23,715 nt of DNA from DASPJR01 sp035628505 (GTDB lineage: Bacteria; Planctomycetota; SZUA-567; H5-PLA8): positions 1-23,715 of the forward strand of contig DASPJR010000058.1 in the NCBI GenBank assembly GCA_035628505.1. The letters run 5' to 3'. Within the stretch, counting starts at the first letter, position 1. Each line of letters starts with the position of its first letter. The notes beneath the pieces are model-generated. The model did no database searches. It was given only the letters and a program-made list of their open reading frames with translations, and was not told the origin of the DNA. This document shows, piece after piece, positions 1 through 7,436 of the stretch. Position numbers and translations under genes: made by a program.

Positions 1-343
1 GCGAATAGATCACTGAATAAAAGAACGAGAACGCGAGGAACGCACCGTAGGATTCCAGCACCGAAAGCTGCCAGATGAGAATGCCGCCGAGAATGTGGCT
101 GATGCCCAGAAACTTCTCGGTCGGAAAGTAGCGGTCGGCGATCTGCCCGGCGATAAACGGCGCCAGCAGGGCGCCCAGCGCGCTGACCGCGAACATATTG
201 CCAATTTGAGCCGGCTCGAAATTGCGGTGCTCGTGCAGAAACGGCCAGAGCAGCGGCAGCCACGCGCCCCAGATGGCGTACTGCAGAAACATCATGATGG
301 AGAGCTTGGTCTTGACGAGCGGTGCGGTGGTTGAGTTAGTCAT
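1..343 (-). CDS. MFS transporter, nucleoside:H+ symporter type (partial)
   Basis: The reading frame starts at the ATG at 343 on the minus strand and runs open off the left edge, so only the first ~114 residues are present. The N-terminus reads MTNSTTAPLVKTKLSIMMFL and continues QYAIWGAWLPLLWPFL, the first membrane helix typical of the nucleoside permease branch (NupG/XapB-like) of the major facilitator superfamily. A second helix (GNMFAVSALGALLAPFIAG) is followed by the loop QIADRYFPTEKFLG, matching the MFS motif-A region, and then a third helix (LGGILIWQLSVLESYGAFL). The expected role is proton-coupled uptake of nucleosides or a related sugar-like solute across the inner membrane. No strong Shine-Dalgarno is visible before this ATG. 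The gene diverges from the Tat-exported oxidoreductase at 554, and an operator-like palindrome lies between them. Family assignment is good; the substrate is unknown. Confidence 0.8.
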   Translation of the reverse strand, partial: MTNSTTAPLVKTKLSIMMFLQYAIWGAWLPLLWPFLHEHRNFEPAQIGNMFAVSALGALLAPFIAGQIADRYFPTEKFLGISHILGGILIWQLSVLESYGAFLAFSFFYSVIYS

Positions 344-409
344 AGTCGCGAGAGCCTATCCATTTTTTTGAACTGACGCAATGAATGATCTGCGCAGAAA
401 CCATTTTCC

Positions 410-435
410 TGTCAGGTTGTACTAACAACCTGACA
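410..435. promoter_or_regulatory. Perfect palindrome, candidate operator in divergent promoter region
   Basis: TGTCAGGTTGT (410-420) and ACAACCTGACA (425-435) are exact reverse complements separated by ACTA. The element sits between the divergent MFS transporter and Gfo/Idh/MocA genes, 67 bp from one start and 118 bp from the other. No T-run follows in either direction and no gene ends here, so an operator fits better than a terminator. The core TTGT-ACTA-ACAA resembles GntR/FadR-type half sites, but that is an inference. Confidence 0.5.
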
Positions 436-553
436 TCTCCTATGAAAAATCGCTTTTATTTTTTGCGACATAAACACTTACACCGGTGCTTGTAAAGGGG
501 TATATAGCAATGCGCAAAATCGGGCTCTTCTTTGGTTCAGGACTCGCAAACTC

Positions 554-1879
554 ATGAGTGACGCGGCAGCACCGGGTGATAAGAACGCTAAAAAGATGAA
601 CGGCCAGGCGCAGAAAAAAATCGACCGCCGCGATTTCCTCAGCGGCACTGTCGGGCTGGGCCTGCTGTTCGGCGCACGCGTTTATGCCGAAGAGTTCGCT
701 CCGGGGCCGGCCAAGGCCACCAACCCCAACGCCCCGACTGTCGTGTGCGCCGTCATTGGCCTGGGCGAGCAGGGCCGTGCGATCCTTACCGCGCTGGGCA
801 ATGCTTCGGGCGTTACCGTGAAGTATATCTGCGACAGCTATGAGAACATTCATGCCCGCGCGCAGGAGATCGCTCCCAAGGCACAGGCGGTTGCTGACTA
901 CAAAAAAATTCTCGATGATAAATCCGTGCAGGCTGTCTGGATTGCCACCCCGACTCATCTGCATAAAGATATTGCTGTCGCCGCTCTTCAGGCCGGCAAA
1001 CACGTGTTCTGCGAAGCACCGCTGGCGTCGACCATTGAAGATGCGCGCGCCATCGCGAAAGCGGCTCAGGCCGCAGAAAAACAGATTTTCCACAGCGGCC
1101 TTCAGGAACGCACCAATCCCCAGCACAAGCATGTGCTGCAGTTCATCCGCACCGAAGCGCTCGGCGAAATGACGCAGGCGCGCTCACACTGGCACAAGCG
1201 CGTGAGCTGGCGGCGCCAGGCGCCGACCGACGAGCGCCAGAAAGCGCTGAACTGGCGCCTCTCCAAGGAAACATCAACGGGGCTGGCCGGCGAAATCGGC
1301 GTACACCACGTCGATACGGCCAATTACTTCCTGAAAGCGCGGCCGCTGTCTGTCACTGGGTTCGGCGGAGTCATGGCCTGGAAAGACGGCCGCGACGTGG
1401 CCGATACAGTCCAGTGCATCTACCAGTATCCTGGAGGCATTAATTATTTCTTCGACGCCACGCTGAGCAATTCATACGACGGGACGGCGCAAATTTTTCA
1501 GGGAACGGAAGCGGCTGTCATGGTTCGCGATCAGCGCGCCTGGATGTTCAAGGAAGCCGACGCGCGCGCGCTGGGCTGGGAAGTTTACGCCTATAAGGAG
1601 AAAGTGGCCGAAGACACCGGCATCGCGCTCGTCGCCGACGCCACGAAAATTCTCTCCGCCGGAAAAAACCCGGGCGAGAACCGCGACGTGAACCCCAAGG
1701 AAACGCAGCTGTTCCACGCCTGCGAAGCGTTCCTGAACTCGATCCGCGACGGCAGCGGCAAGAAGTGGCGCTGCGGCGCGCTGGAAGGATTCCAGGCGAC
1801 AGTATGTGCAATCAAGGCAAACGAAGCAATTGTGACCGGCAAGAAGATCGACTTTCAGAAGGAATGGTTTGAAATTTAG
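554..1879 (+). CDS. Tat-exported Gfo/Idh/MocA family protein with EAP instead of EKP
   Basis: This 441-residue protein belongs to the Gfo/Idh/MocA family of NAD(P)-dependent sugar or cyclitol oxidoreductases. The N-terminus carries a twin-arginine signal (DRRDFLSG, R25-R26) followed by a short hydrophobic stretch, predicting folded export across the inner membrane with cofactor bound. The Rossmann fingerprint is G69-L-G71-E-Q-G74. The family's catalytic EKP motif is EAP here (E154-A155-P156), and the Asp-x3-His pair appears as E247-x3-H251 (GEIGVHH). The usual catalytic Lys is therefore absent, so the enzyme may be inactive as a dehydrogenase, or may act as a GH109-like or structural partner. 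The start at 554 is the first ATG of the frame and has only a weak AGGA upstream. A paralogue with an intact EKP follows 108 bp downstream. The family is certain; activity is not. Confidence 0.9.
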   Translation: MSDAAAPGDKNAKKMNGQAQKKIDRRDFLSGTVGLGLLFGARVYAEEFAPGPAKATNPNAPTVVCAVIGLGEQGRAILTALGNASGVTVKYICDSYENIHARAQEIAPKAQAVADYKKILDDKSVQAVWIATPTHLHKDIAVAALQAGKHVFCEAPLASTIEDARAIAKAAQAAEKQIFHSGLQERTNPQHKHVLQFIRTEALGEMTQARSHWHKRVSWRRQAPTDERQKALNWRLSKETSTGLAGEIGVHHVDTANYFLKARPLSVTGFGGVMAWKDGRDVADTVQCIYQYPGGINYFFDATLSNSYDGTAQIFQGTEAAVMVRDQRAWMFKEADARALGWEVYAYKEKVAEDTGIALVADATKILSAGKNPGENRDVNPKETQLFHACEAFLNSIRDGSGKKWRCGALEGFQATVCAIKANEAIVTGKKIDFQKEWFEI

Positions 1880-1887
1880 TACGTGGT

Positions 1888-1937
1888 CCGGGCCACTGGC
1901 CCGGTGTATCTAACGTGGCCGGGATGCCCACGCCACG
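1888..1937. repeat. Two tandem GC-rich hairpins between Gfo/Idh paralogues
   Basis: CCGGGCC-ACT-GGCCCGG (1888-1904) starts nine bases after the stop codon of the upstream gene. It is followed by a second nested hairpin, CGTGGC at 1914-1919 pairing with GCCACG at 1932-1937, with an inner GGG/CCC pair. Neither has a T-run, so this is not a standard intrinsic terminator. It could be an mRNA-stabilising or processing structure that sets different expression of the two genes. Confidence 0.45.
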
Positions 1938-1987
1938 ATGGAATTGCGGGCCGTGCCGCTAAATGGCACACTTAAGGGGGAACGTTC

Positions 1988-3367
1988 ATGAGTCAGGCAG
2001 ACAAGAACAGTTCAGGCAAGTCCGGCCCGTCGCGGCGCGGCTTCTTCAAGGCCGCAGCGGCAGCCGCGGTGGCCGTAGGCATGGGCGGAGCATCGAAAGC
2101 CGTTCGAGCGGATGAGATCCCGACGCCGAAGGCCGACACCACTAAATTTATCGGCGGCAAATTCCCGACCGGGCCGGTTCAGGCAACCGGACGCGTGATC
2201 GGCGCCAACGACCGCATCCTCTGCGCCGTCATCGGCGTCGGGGGACAGGGCTTCGGCGCGCACGTCAAGACCCTCAAGGCCAAGGCCGCTGAAATCAACA
2301 TCGAACAGATCGCCGCGTGCGACGTGTATCAGCCGCGCAACGAACGCGCCGCCAAGGAAATCCAGGTCGAAGGCCGCCCGACGCCGATGACCAACAAGGA
2401 TTACCGCAAGCTGCTCGAGAACAAAGACATCGATGCTGTATGGGTCGCCACGCCCGAGCACTGGCACGCGCAGATTTCCTGCCACGCCATGGAAGCCGGC
2501 AAGCACGTGTACGTCGAAAAGCCAATGACGCGCTACCTGGACGAGGCGTTCCAGATGGTCGACTGCCAGAAGAGGACCGGCAAGGTCGTGCAGCTGGGCA
2601 TTCAGTACACCTCCAATCAGAAGTGGCACGATATCGGAGCCGCGGTGCGCGCCGGAAAAATCGGACCGCTGGTCTCCGGACAGGGCTCCTATTGCCGCAA
2701 TGCGGGCAAGGGCGGCGAATGGAATTATGGCATCGACAACAGCGCAGGTCCCGAGAACCTGGATTGGGATATGTGGCTGGGTTCAGCCCCCAAGCGCCCG
2801 TGGAACGACGACGCGAAGGCGCGCTTCTTCCGTTACCGCAAGTACTGGGATTATTCGGCCGGAATTCTCGGCGACCTGATGCCGCACAAGCTGGGACCGT
2901 TCCTGATCGCCTCCGGCACTCCCGAATACCCGACGCGCGTCTGTTCGCTTGGCACGCGCAAGATTTCGCTGGACCGCGAAGTCGACGACACCGTCGAAGT
3001 GATGGCCGAATTCCCCAGCGGCTGGACGATGCTCTTTACCGGATCAACCGTGAATGAGCAGGGTCTGCCGGACATGCTGCGTGGACATAAGGGCACCGTC
3101 CAGATGGGCGGCGGCGGCGCGAAGATTTCGCCGGAGCGCCCGTACGCCGAGGAAGTCGAAGGCGGAGAAGTGGCCAAGGACTCAGGCGGTGGCATCGGCG
3201 ATCACCACAAGAACTTCATCGAGGCGATCCGCACGGGCAAGAAGCCCAACTGCGACGTGGAGCTCGGCGCCAAGATCCAGACCATCCTGGCTCTCGCCGA
3301 AATCTCTTCGCGCACTAACAGGATGTGCGTGTTTGACGAAAAGACGCGCGAGATCAAGGCGGGCTGA
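1988..3367 (+). CDS. Tat-exported Gfo/Idh/MocA family oxidoreductase
   Basis: This 459-residue protein is a canonical member of the Gfo/Idh/MocA NAD(P)-dependent oxidoreductases. It has a twin-arginine signal SRRGFFKAAA (R16-R17) with an Ala-rich hydrophobic region ending near KAVRADE, so it is likely exported folded. The Rossmann motif is G83-V-G85-G-Q-G88. The catalytic motif is intact as E177-K178-P179, and the Asp-x3-His pair is D296-x3-H300 (GDLMPHKLG). The domain after the nucleotide-binding fold is the long C-terminal type found in planctomycete and verrucomicrobial paralogues. A GGGGGA Shine-Dalgarno about six bases before the ATG supports the start. It lies in the same direction as the EAP-type paralogue, is followed by a strong intrinsic terminator, and is probably co-transcribed with its partner. 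The substrate cannot be read from the sequence; sugar or inositol-like compounds are likely. Confidence 0.92.
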   Translation: MSQADKNSSGKSGPSRRGFFKAAAAAAVAVGMGGASKAVRADEIPTPKADTTKFIGGKFPTGPVQATGRVIGANDRILCAVIGVGGQGFGAHVKTLKAKAAEINIEQIAACDVYQPRNERAAKEIQVEGRPTPMTNKDYRKLLENKDIDAVWVATPEHWHAQISCHAMEAGKHVYVEKPMTRYLDEAFQMVDCQKRTGKVVQLGIQYTSNQKWHDIGAAVRAGKIGPLVSGQGSYCRNAGKGGEWNYGIDNSAGPENLDWDMWLGSAPKRPWNDDAKARFFRYRKYWDYSAGILGDLMPHKLGPFLIASGTPEYPTRVCSLGTRKISLDREVDDTVEVMAEFPSGWTMLFTGSTVNEQGLPDMLRGHKGTVQMGGGGAKISPERPYAEEVEGGEVAKDSGGGIGDHHKNFIEAIRTGKKPNCDVELGAKIQTILALAEISSRTNRMCVFDEKTREIKAG

Positions 3368-3413
3368 GCCAAAATACTGCCACACGCAAAGCCGCGAAGA
3401 ACAGAATAGATCG

Positions 3414-3444
3414 AACGGCCGCTCGCGAGGGCGGCCGTTTTTTT
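3414..3444 (+). terminator. Rho-independent terminator after the second oxidoreductase
   Basis: AACGGCCGC (3414-3422) pairs perfectly with GCGGCCGTT (3431-3439) across an eight-base loop, and five more T residues follow directly. It lies 47 bp after the stop of the second Gfo/Idh/MocA gene. Confidence 0.92.
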
Positions 3445-3520
3445 GTAGCGCATGCTTCCAGCCTCCGAGTAAAGTAAGCAGCAACTATTGCACCTTCCCC
3501 AAGCTGCCGAAAGGAGCGTT

Positions 3521-3802
3521 ATGATCGTCACACAACTAGAAAAACTCGTCTTCGTCGCGTTTAACACCTACGTCGTCGCACTCGATGCGGCCACGGGCCA
3601 GATCGCCTGGCGGTGGGAGGCGCCGGAATACGACACCGGTGAGATCGCACTGGTGCTGTTTGACCGTGAACGGCTGATCGTCTCGGTCGACGGTTATACC
3701 TGGTGTCTGCATCCAATGACCGGCGATGTCATCTGGAGCAACTTGCTTGAGGGCATGGACTGCGGCCGGCCCGCGCTCGTCGCAGGCAACAGCGTCCGCT
3801 AA
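3521..3802 (+). CDS. Small PQQ-like beta-propeller repeat protein
   Basis: This is a 93-residue protein starting at ATG 3521, chosen because AAGGAG lies five bases upstream; a TTG at 3488 is in frame but lacks support. It has two blade-like repeats: VFVAFNTYVVALDAATGQI with AWRW, then LIVSVDGYTWCLHPMTGDV with IW. These match the PQQ/BamB-type propeller repeat, in which a strand ending in AxDxxTGxxxW recurs. Two blades cannot close a propeller, so the protein probably oligomerises, is a remnant, or forms a small accessory domain. There is no signal peptide, suggesting a cytoplasmic location. It ends nine bases before the ApbE gene, so the two are likely one transcript. Its function is not known. 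Confidence 0.75.
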   Translation: MIVTQLEKLVFVAFNTYVVALDAATGQIAWRWEAPEYDTGEIALVLFDRERLIVSVDGYTWCLHPMTGDVIWSNLLEGMDCGRPALVAGNSVR

Positions 3803-3811
3803 AATACAGCC

Positions 3812-4750
3812 ATGCTGAAACTCGCCCGCTTGGCCATGCGCACGCGTTTTGAAATCGCCATCGCCGACGAGGACGTCGAAGCGAATCTGCGTGCCGCAGG
3901 CGAAGAGGCATTCGACGAAATCGAGCGCCTCGAAGCACAACTGAGCGTCTACCGTCCCGACTCGGATCTCACGCGCATCAACCTGCGTGCGGCACAGGAA
4001 CCCGTGCGCGTCGATCCCCGCGTTTTCTCCTTTCTAAAGCGCGCCCGCGAACTCAGCGAGCAATGCGGCGGCGCTTTCGACATGACCGTCGGCCCGCTGC
4101 TGAAACTCTGGGGCCTCACAGGACAGCCGCGTGAACAGCTTCCCGCAGAAGAAGAGATCAATGCCGCGCGCGAGCTCTGCGGGATGGCGACGGTGTTGAT
4201 GCTCGATGAAACTGATTTCACCGTGCGCTTCACACGTCCGGGAGTACGCCTGGATCCCGGCGCGATCGGCAAAGGTTACGCGCTCGAACGCGCCGCGCAG
4301 CTGTTGCGCGAGGCCGGCATTCGCAGCGCGCTGCTGCATGGGGGAACGTCGAGTGTCGTCGCGATTGGCAAGCCGCCCGGGGAACTCTTCTGGCGCGTAG
4401 CCATACGTCATCCGCTGGAAGAGCATACGCTGCTGGCCGAAGCGGCGCTGAAAGACGCCGAGAGTTTTTCAGTCTCGGCGCCGCACGGAAAAGCTGTCGA
4501 GATCGCTGGAAGACGCTTCGGCCACGTGCTCGATCCGCGCAGTGGCCGTCCGGTTGAAGGCGCGCTGCTGGCCGGCGTCATCAGCTCTTCGGCAACAGAA
4601 AGCGATGCCCTTTCTACGGCCCTGCTGGTGCTTGGCGAACAGGGATTGGATGCGCTCGCGCCACGCGTCAAAGCACAGATCGTCTGCGTTCAGCGCGGCG
4701 GCGCAACCGTCGAGCCGCGCGCGCATGGCGATGGGATCACCGTCTTTTAG
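3812..4750 (+). CDS. apbE: ApbE-like FAD:protein FMN transferase
   Basis: This 312-residue protein matches the ApbE family, which transfers FMN from FAD onto a Thr or Ser of target flavoproteins such as NqrB/NqrC/RnfG, using Mg2+. Family motifs appear in order: LARLAMRTRFEI (residues 4-15), SVYRPDSDLTRIN (45-57), FDMTVGPLLKLWG (89-101), RLDPGAIGKGYALERA (146-161), HVLDPRSGRPV (238-248) and ATESDALSTALLVLG (261-275), the last corresponding to the metal-binding ADAxAT region. There is no signal peptide or lipobox, unlike many ApbE proteins, so it would act in the cytoplasm unless exported by another route. No Shine-Dalgarno precedes the ATG; coupling to the PQQ-like gene nine bases upstream may supply translation. 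No target flavoprotein with a recognisable site is in this window. Confidence 0.9.
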   Translation: MLKLARLAMRTRFEIAIADEDVEANLRAAGEEAFDEIERLEAQLSVYRPDSDLTRINLRAAQEPVRVDPRVFSFLKRARELSEQCGGAFDMTVGPLLKLWGLTGQPREQLPAEEEINAARELCGMATVLMLDETDFTVRFTRPGVRLDPGAIGKGYALERAAQLLREAGIRSALLHGGTSSVVAIGKPPGELFWRVAIRHPLEEHTLLAEAALKDAESFSVSAPHGKAVEIAGRRFGHVLDPRSGRPVEGALLAGVISSSATESDALSTALLVLGEQGLDALAPRVKAQIVCVQRGGATVEPRAHGDGITVF

Positions 4751-4786
4751 AAGTCCTCAGGAAAGCCTTGCTGCCTGGAGAGGCAC

Positions 4787-5719
4787 TCACTTCCGTTTCT
4801 TTTTCTTCGGCTGCTCAGGCTTGGTCTCTTCTTTTTTGGGCTCCGCTTTCTTTTGTTCAGGAGCCGGTGTTGGAATCGTGCGGTACTTCTCGGGCACCGG
4901 CGCGCCCGCTCCGTACTTGGGAGAACTCTCGTACAGCTTCATGGCTTCAGCCTGCTTTGCCGTAAGCTGCGCGGCGCGGTCTTCGCTCGCCGGATGCGTG
5001 CTGAGGAAATTTGGCGTGTTCGAGGACAGCGCGGAAAAGCGTTTCCAGAACTCCGGCGCTTCCTTCGGATCATAGCCGGCCTTCGCCATATAAAGGAGGC
5101 CCAGGTAGTCCGCTTCGAGCTCGTGCTTGCGGCTGTACGGAAGCAGCACGCCAATCTGCGCGCCGGCGCCGAACGCCGTCATGGCGATTTTCTCAGTCGT
5201 CGGACTGACGCCCTGCTCTTTAAGTATCGCATCGACACCGGTGGAAATACCGCTGATCAGCATGCCCTGGCTCATGCGTTCCCCGCCGTGACGCGCAATC
5301 GCATGAGCGATCTCGTGTCCCATCACGGCCGCGAGTCCTGCTTCGTTCTTGCAGTACGGCAGGATGCCGGTGTAGATGGCAACCTTTCCACCCGGAAGGC
5401 AGAATGCGTTGATCGTCGGCGACTCAAGCACCGTGAATTCGTACGTGAATCCCTTATCCGGCGCGGCCGCGGCCAGGCGCTTGCCGACGCGCTCCACCAG
5501 GGCGATGGCTTCCGCATCGGTCGAACGTTTTTCCTTTTCGACAACTTCCTTGTACGCAGCTACGCCCATCTTGTTCTCCTCGCTTTCGCTGAGCAGAATC
5601 AAGCGGCCACGGCCGGTGTGGGGAACCTCTTCGCACGAGGTCAGCAGAACGGTGAGGCTGAAGATGAATACCGAAAACAGCAAAGATGTTCTAAAAATCG
5701 GTAAGGACAGATAGCGCAT
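4787..5719 (-). CDS. M48 family metallopeptidase lipoprotein
   Basis: This is a Zn-dependent peptidase of the M48 (Ste24/BepA/LoiP-like) group, 310 residues from the preferred start. The ATG at 5719 is chosen because GGAG lies six bases upstream; an in-frame ATG at 5731 adds four residues and has no ribosome site. A hydrophobic leader ends in the lipobox LLTSC (Cys29), so the protein is a membrane-anchored lipoprotein. It is followed by EVPHTGRGRLILL, a signature of this family. The active site is H135-E-I-A-H139 (VMGHEIAHAIARHGG), with the third zinc ligand in HELEADYLG (E200). The C-terminal tail is Lys/Glu/Pro-rich and probably disordered. The likely role is envelope protein quality control. 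It is convergent with apbE, with only 36 bp between the stop codons. Confidence 0.92.
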   Translation of the reverse strand: MRYLSLPIFRTSLLFSVFIFSLTVLLTSCEEVPHTGRGRLILLSESEENKMGVAAYKEVVEKEKRSTDAEAIALVERVGKRLAAAAPDKGFTYEFTVLESPTINAFCLPGGKVAIYTGILPYCKNEAGLAAVMGHEIAHAIARHGGERMSQGMLISGISTGVDAILKEQGVSPTTEKIAMTAFGAGAQIGVLLPYSRKHELEADYLGLLYMAKAGYDPKEAPEFWKRFSALSSNTPNFLSTHPASEDRAAQLTAKQAEAMKLYESSPKYGAGAPVPEKYRTIPTPAPEQKKAEPKKEETKPEQPKKKKRK

Positions 5720-5908
5720 GAGAATCTCCATTTAACTAAGTGAAAGCCCAGATTATTAAGCATGGCTTCAGAAGCAAGAAGTCTTCAGGCAGCCCTTTTC
5801 CAGTTGCTCATCAGCCTGAATAGCGATTTTAACTCTTGTCTTAAACAGCCACAGCAATAGCATTTACAAAAATCACGCACGTTGTGCCAAGAACTTCGGG
5901 GAGCTACC

Positions 5909-7372
5909 ATGTCGCCGCGAATCTTCCTGCCGTCTGTGCTGCTTGCACTCACCCTGCTCTTAACCTTCTCCCCAGTGCTGCACGCCGCAGCGCTGACTCA
6001 GGAGATGATGCAGCGTGGCCAGGAAGCGGTCGCACGGCTGAACCTGTACCGCAAATCGCTCGGACTTGCCGACGTGGTGTACGACGCGACGCTTTCTGAA
6101 GGCTGCGCGCTGCATGCCGCTTACTTGAACTTGAACAAAAGCCAGATCGAAGCCGGGCTCGACGCACACAACGAATATCCAGACCGCCCGGGTTTCACGC
6201 AAGAAGGCAAGGAAGCCGGCGAGAACTCGGACATCTCTTACGGCTTCATTGGCGCGGACGCCGTGACGGTCTGGTACAACATTTATTTCCACCGCAGCCC
6301 CATGGTCAGCAAGAGCGTCACCAAGATCGGCTACGGAGACAATCCTGGCGACAAAACCGGCTACAGCATCGCCGTGCTGCGTTTCTCTTTTTATGGCGAA
6401 ATCACCGAACTGGTCACGCCGGGTGACAAGTCCGCCGGAAATGCCACGCATCCAGAGACAGGAGAAACCCCACCGCCGATTCCGAACTTTGGACCAACCA
6501 ACGGCATTCCCATCATCGCCTACTTCAACAACTTCGACGCGAACCGCGTGACGTGGGTGGCGAGCACGATTACGGCCAACGGGCAGTCGCTCGCACACCA
6601 GGTGGTTGCACCGAACAAGAACTTTAACACCGGATTCGAAGGCAATGAGATCGCGCTGATCACAGACAACCCGCTGCCTCGAAGCGCCAACATCATGGTC
6701 TCAATTGATTACAAAGATGGCTCTGGCGCAGACAAGAAGAAGGAATGGAGCTTCACAACCAGCAGCACCGGAAAATTCGATCCCGCAGCTGCCGCCGGCG
6801 CTGGCGGTGGCGGTGGAACGATCGACAATGTAACGGATGAGGACAGCGACGGCTTCCCCGACCTGGTGGAAGTCACTGCGCAGACCAACAAGAGCGACGC
6901 GACGTCCACGCCGTTCAACAACCAGCCTGCCGGAGCTGCCCAGGCACTTTCGCTTTCCAAGCTGTCGCTGAAACTCAATTTTGTCACGCACAGCGATTCG
7001 CTCTCGCTGAGCGGCGCGTTTGCCGTCCCGGATTCGCTCGTTCTGAACGGCCAGAAGTTAATCGTCGACGCCGGCGGGATCGTGCGCGTTTATCAGCTGG
7101 ATGTGAAAGGCAAAGCCGCACCGAATGCGCTGGAGAAAGTCAGTGTTTCGAAGCCGAAGAATGGTTCGGCAAAATACAGCATCAAGATCAACAAAACCAA
7201 TCTCGCCGCCGCTTACACAGATGAAGGTTTCGATGGCGCACGAGACCGGAAGAACGAATTGCTGAACGTGACCGTGACGATGTACTTCAACAACACCAAG
7301 CTCACCATTCCAAAGCCGGTCTACTATTCATCCAAGCTCCTGAAGTCCGGCTCAGCCAAAAACGTGCCCTAA
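5909..7372 (+). CDS. Secreted CAP (SCP/PR1) domain protein with calcium-type motif
   Basis: This is a 487-residue protein starting at ATG 5909, with GGGGAG seven bases upstream; an in-frame TTG at 5882 is less likely. A signal peptide ends near LHAAALT. Residues ~35-160 form a CAP/SCP-PR1-like domain, with LNLYRKSLGLADVVYD resembling the family's helix 1 and AHNEYPDRPGF plus EAGENSDISYG resembling its active-site region. A beta-rich middle segment follows (~195-285), then a Gly-rich linker (~297-303) and a DxDxDG calcium-loop motif (TDEDSDGFPDLVEV, D310/D312/D314/D318) like thrombospondin type 3 or dockerin loops. The last ~150 residues are Ser/Lys-rich with no recognised domain. It is probably an extracellular or surface adhesin- or hydrolase-like protein. 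It is transcribed alone and ends at a bidirectional terminator. Confidence 0.8.
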   Translation: MSPRIFLPSVLLALTLLLTFSPVLHAAALTQEMMQRGQEAVARLNLYRKSLGLADVVYDATLSEGCALHAAYLNLNKSQIEAGLDAHNEYPDRPGFTQEGKEAGENSDISYGFIGADAVTVWYNIYFHRSPMVSKSVTKIGYGDNPGDKTGYSIAVLRFSFYGEITELVTPGDKSAGNATHPETGETPPPIPNFGPTNGIPIIAYFNNFDANRVTWVASTITANGQSLAHQVVAPNKNFNTGFEGNEIALITDNPLPRSANIMVSIDYKDGSGADKKKEWSFTTSSTGKFDPAAAAGAGGGGGTIDNVTDEDSDGFPDLVEVTAQTNKSDATSTPFNNQPAGAAQALSLSKLSLKLNFVTHSDSLSLSGAFAVPDSLVLNGQKLIVDAGGIVRVYQLDVKGKAAPNALEKVSVSKPKNGSAKYSIKINKTNLAAAYTDEGFDGARDRKNELLNVTVTMYFNNTKLTIPKPVYYSSKLLKSGSAKNVP

Positions 7373-7393
7373 GATTTGTGCCTCTGAAAAATT

Positions 7394-7429
7394 GCGGCGG
7401 GAATAGACATCACTCCCGCCGCGTTTTTT
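7394..7429. terminator. Bidirectional rho-independent terminator between convergent genes
   Basis: GCGGCGGGA (7394-7402) pairs perfectly with TCCCGCCGC (7414-7422) across an 11-base loop. On the plus strand it is followed by G and six T residues, and on the minus strand by AATTTTTC. It serves the CAP-domain gene (plus) and the scramblase-like gene (minus). Confidence 0.9.
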
Positions 7430-7436
7430 CACCGAG

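Noticed and set aside
440..1132. A 230-codon minus-strand frame opposite the first oxidoreductase and its upstream region
   Set aside because: No domain is recognisable, and most of it is antisense to a well-supported coding region and the divergent promoter area.
1888..1904. Hairpin after the first oxidoreductase read as an intrinsic terminator
   Set aside because: There is no T-run after the stem (TGTATCTAACG follows), so it does not meet the rho-independent pattern.
2317..3057. A 246-codon plus-strand frame inside the second oxidoreductase
   Set aside because: It overlaps a protein with intact Rossmann and EKP motifs. The alternative translation is Arg-rich and has no recognisable domain.
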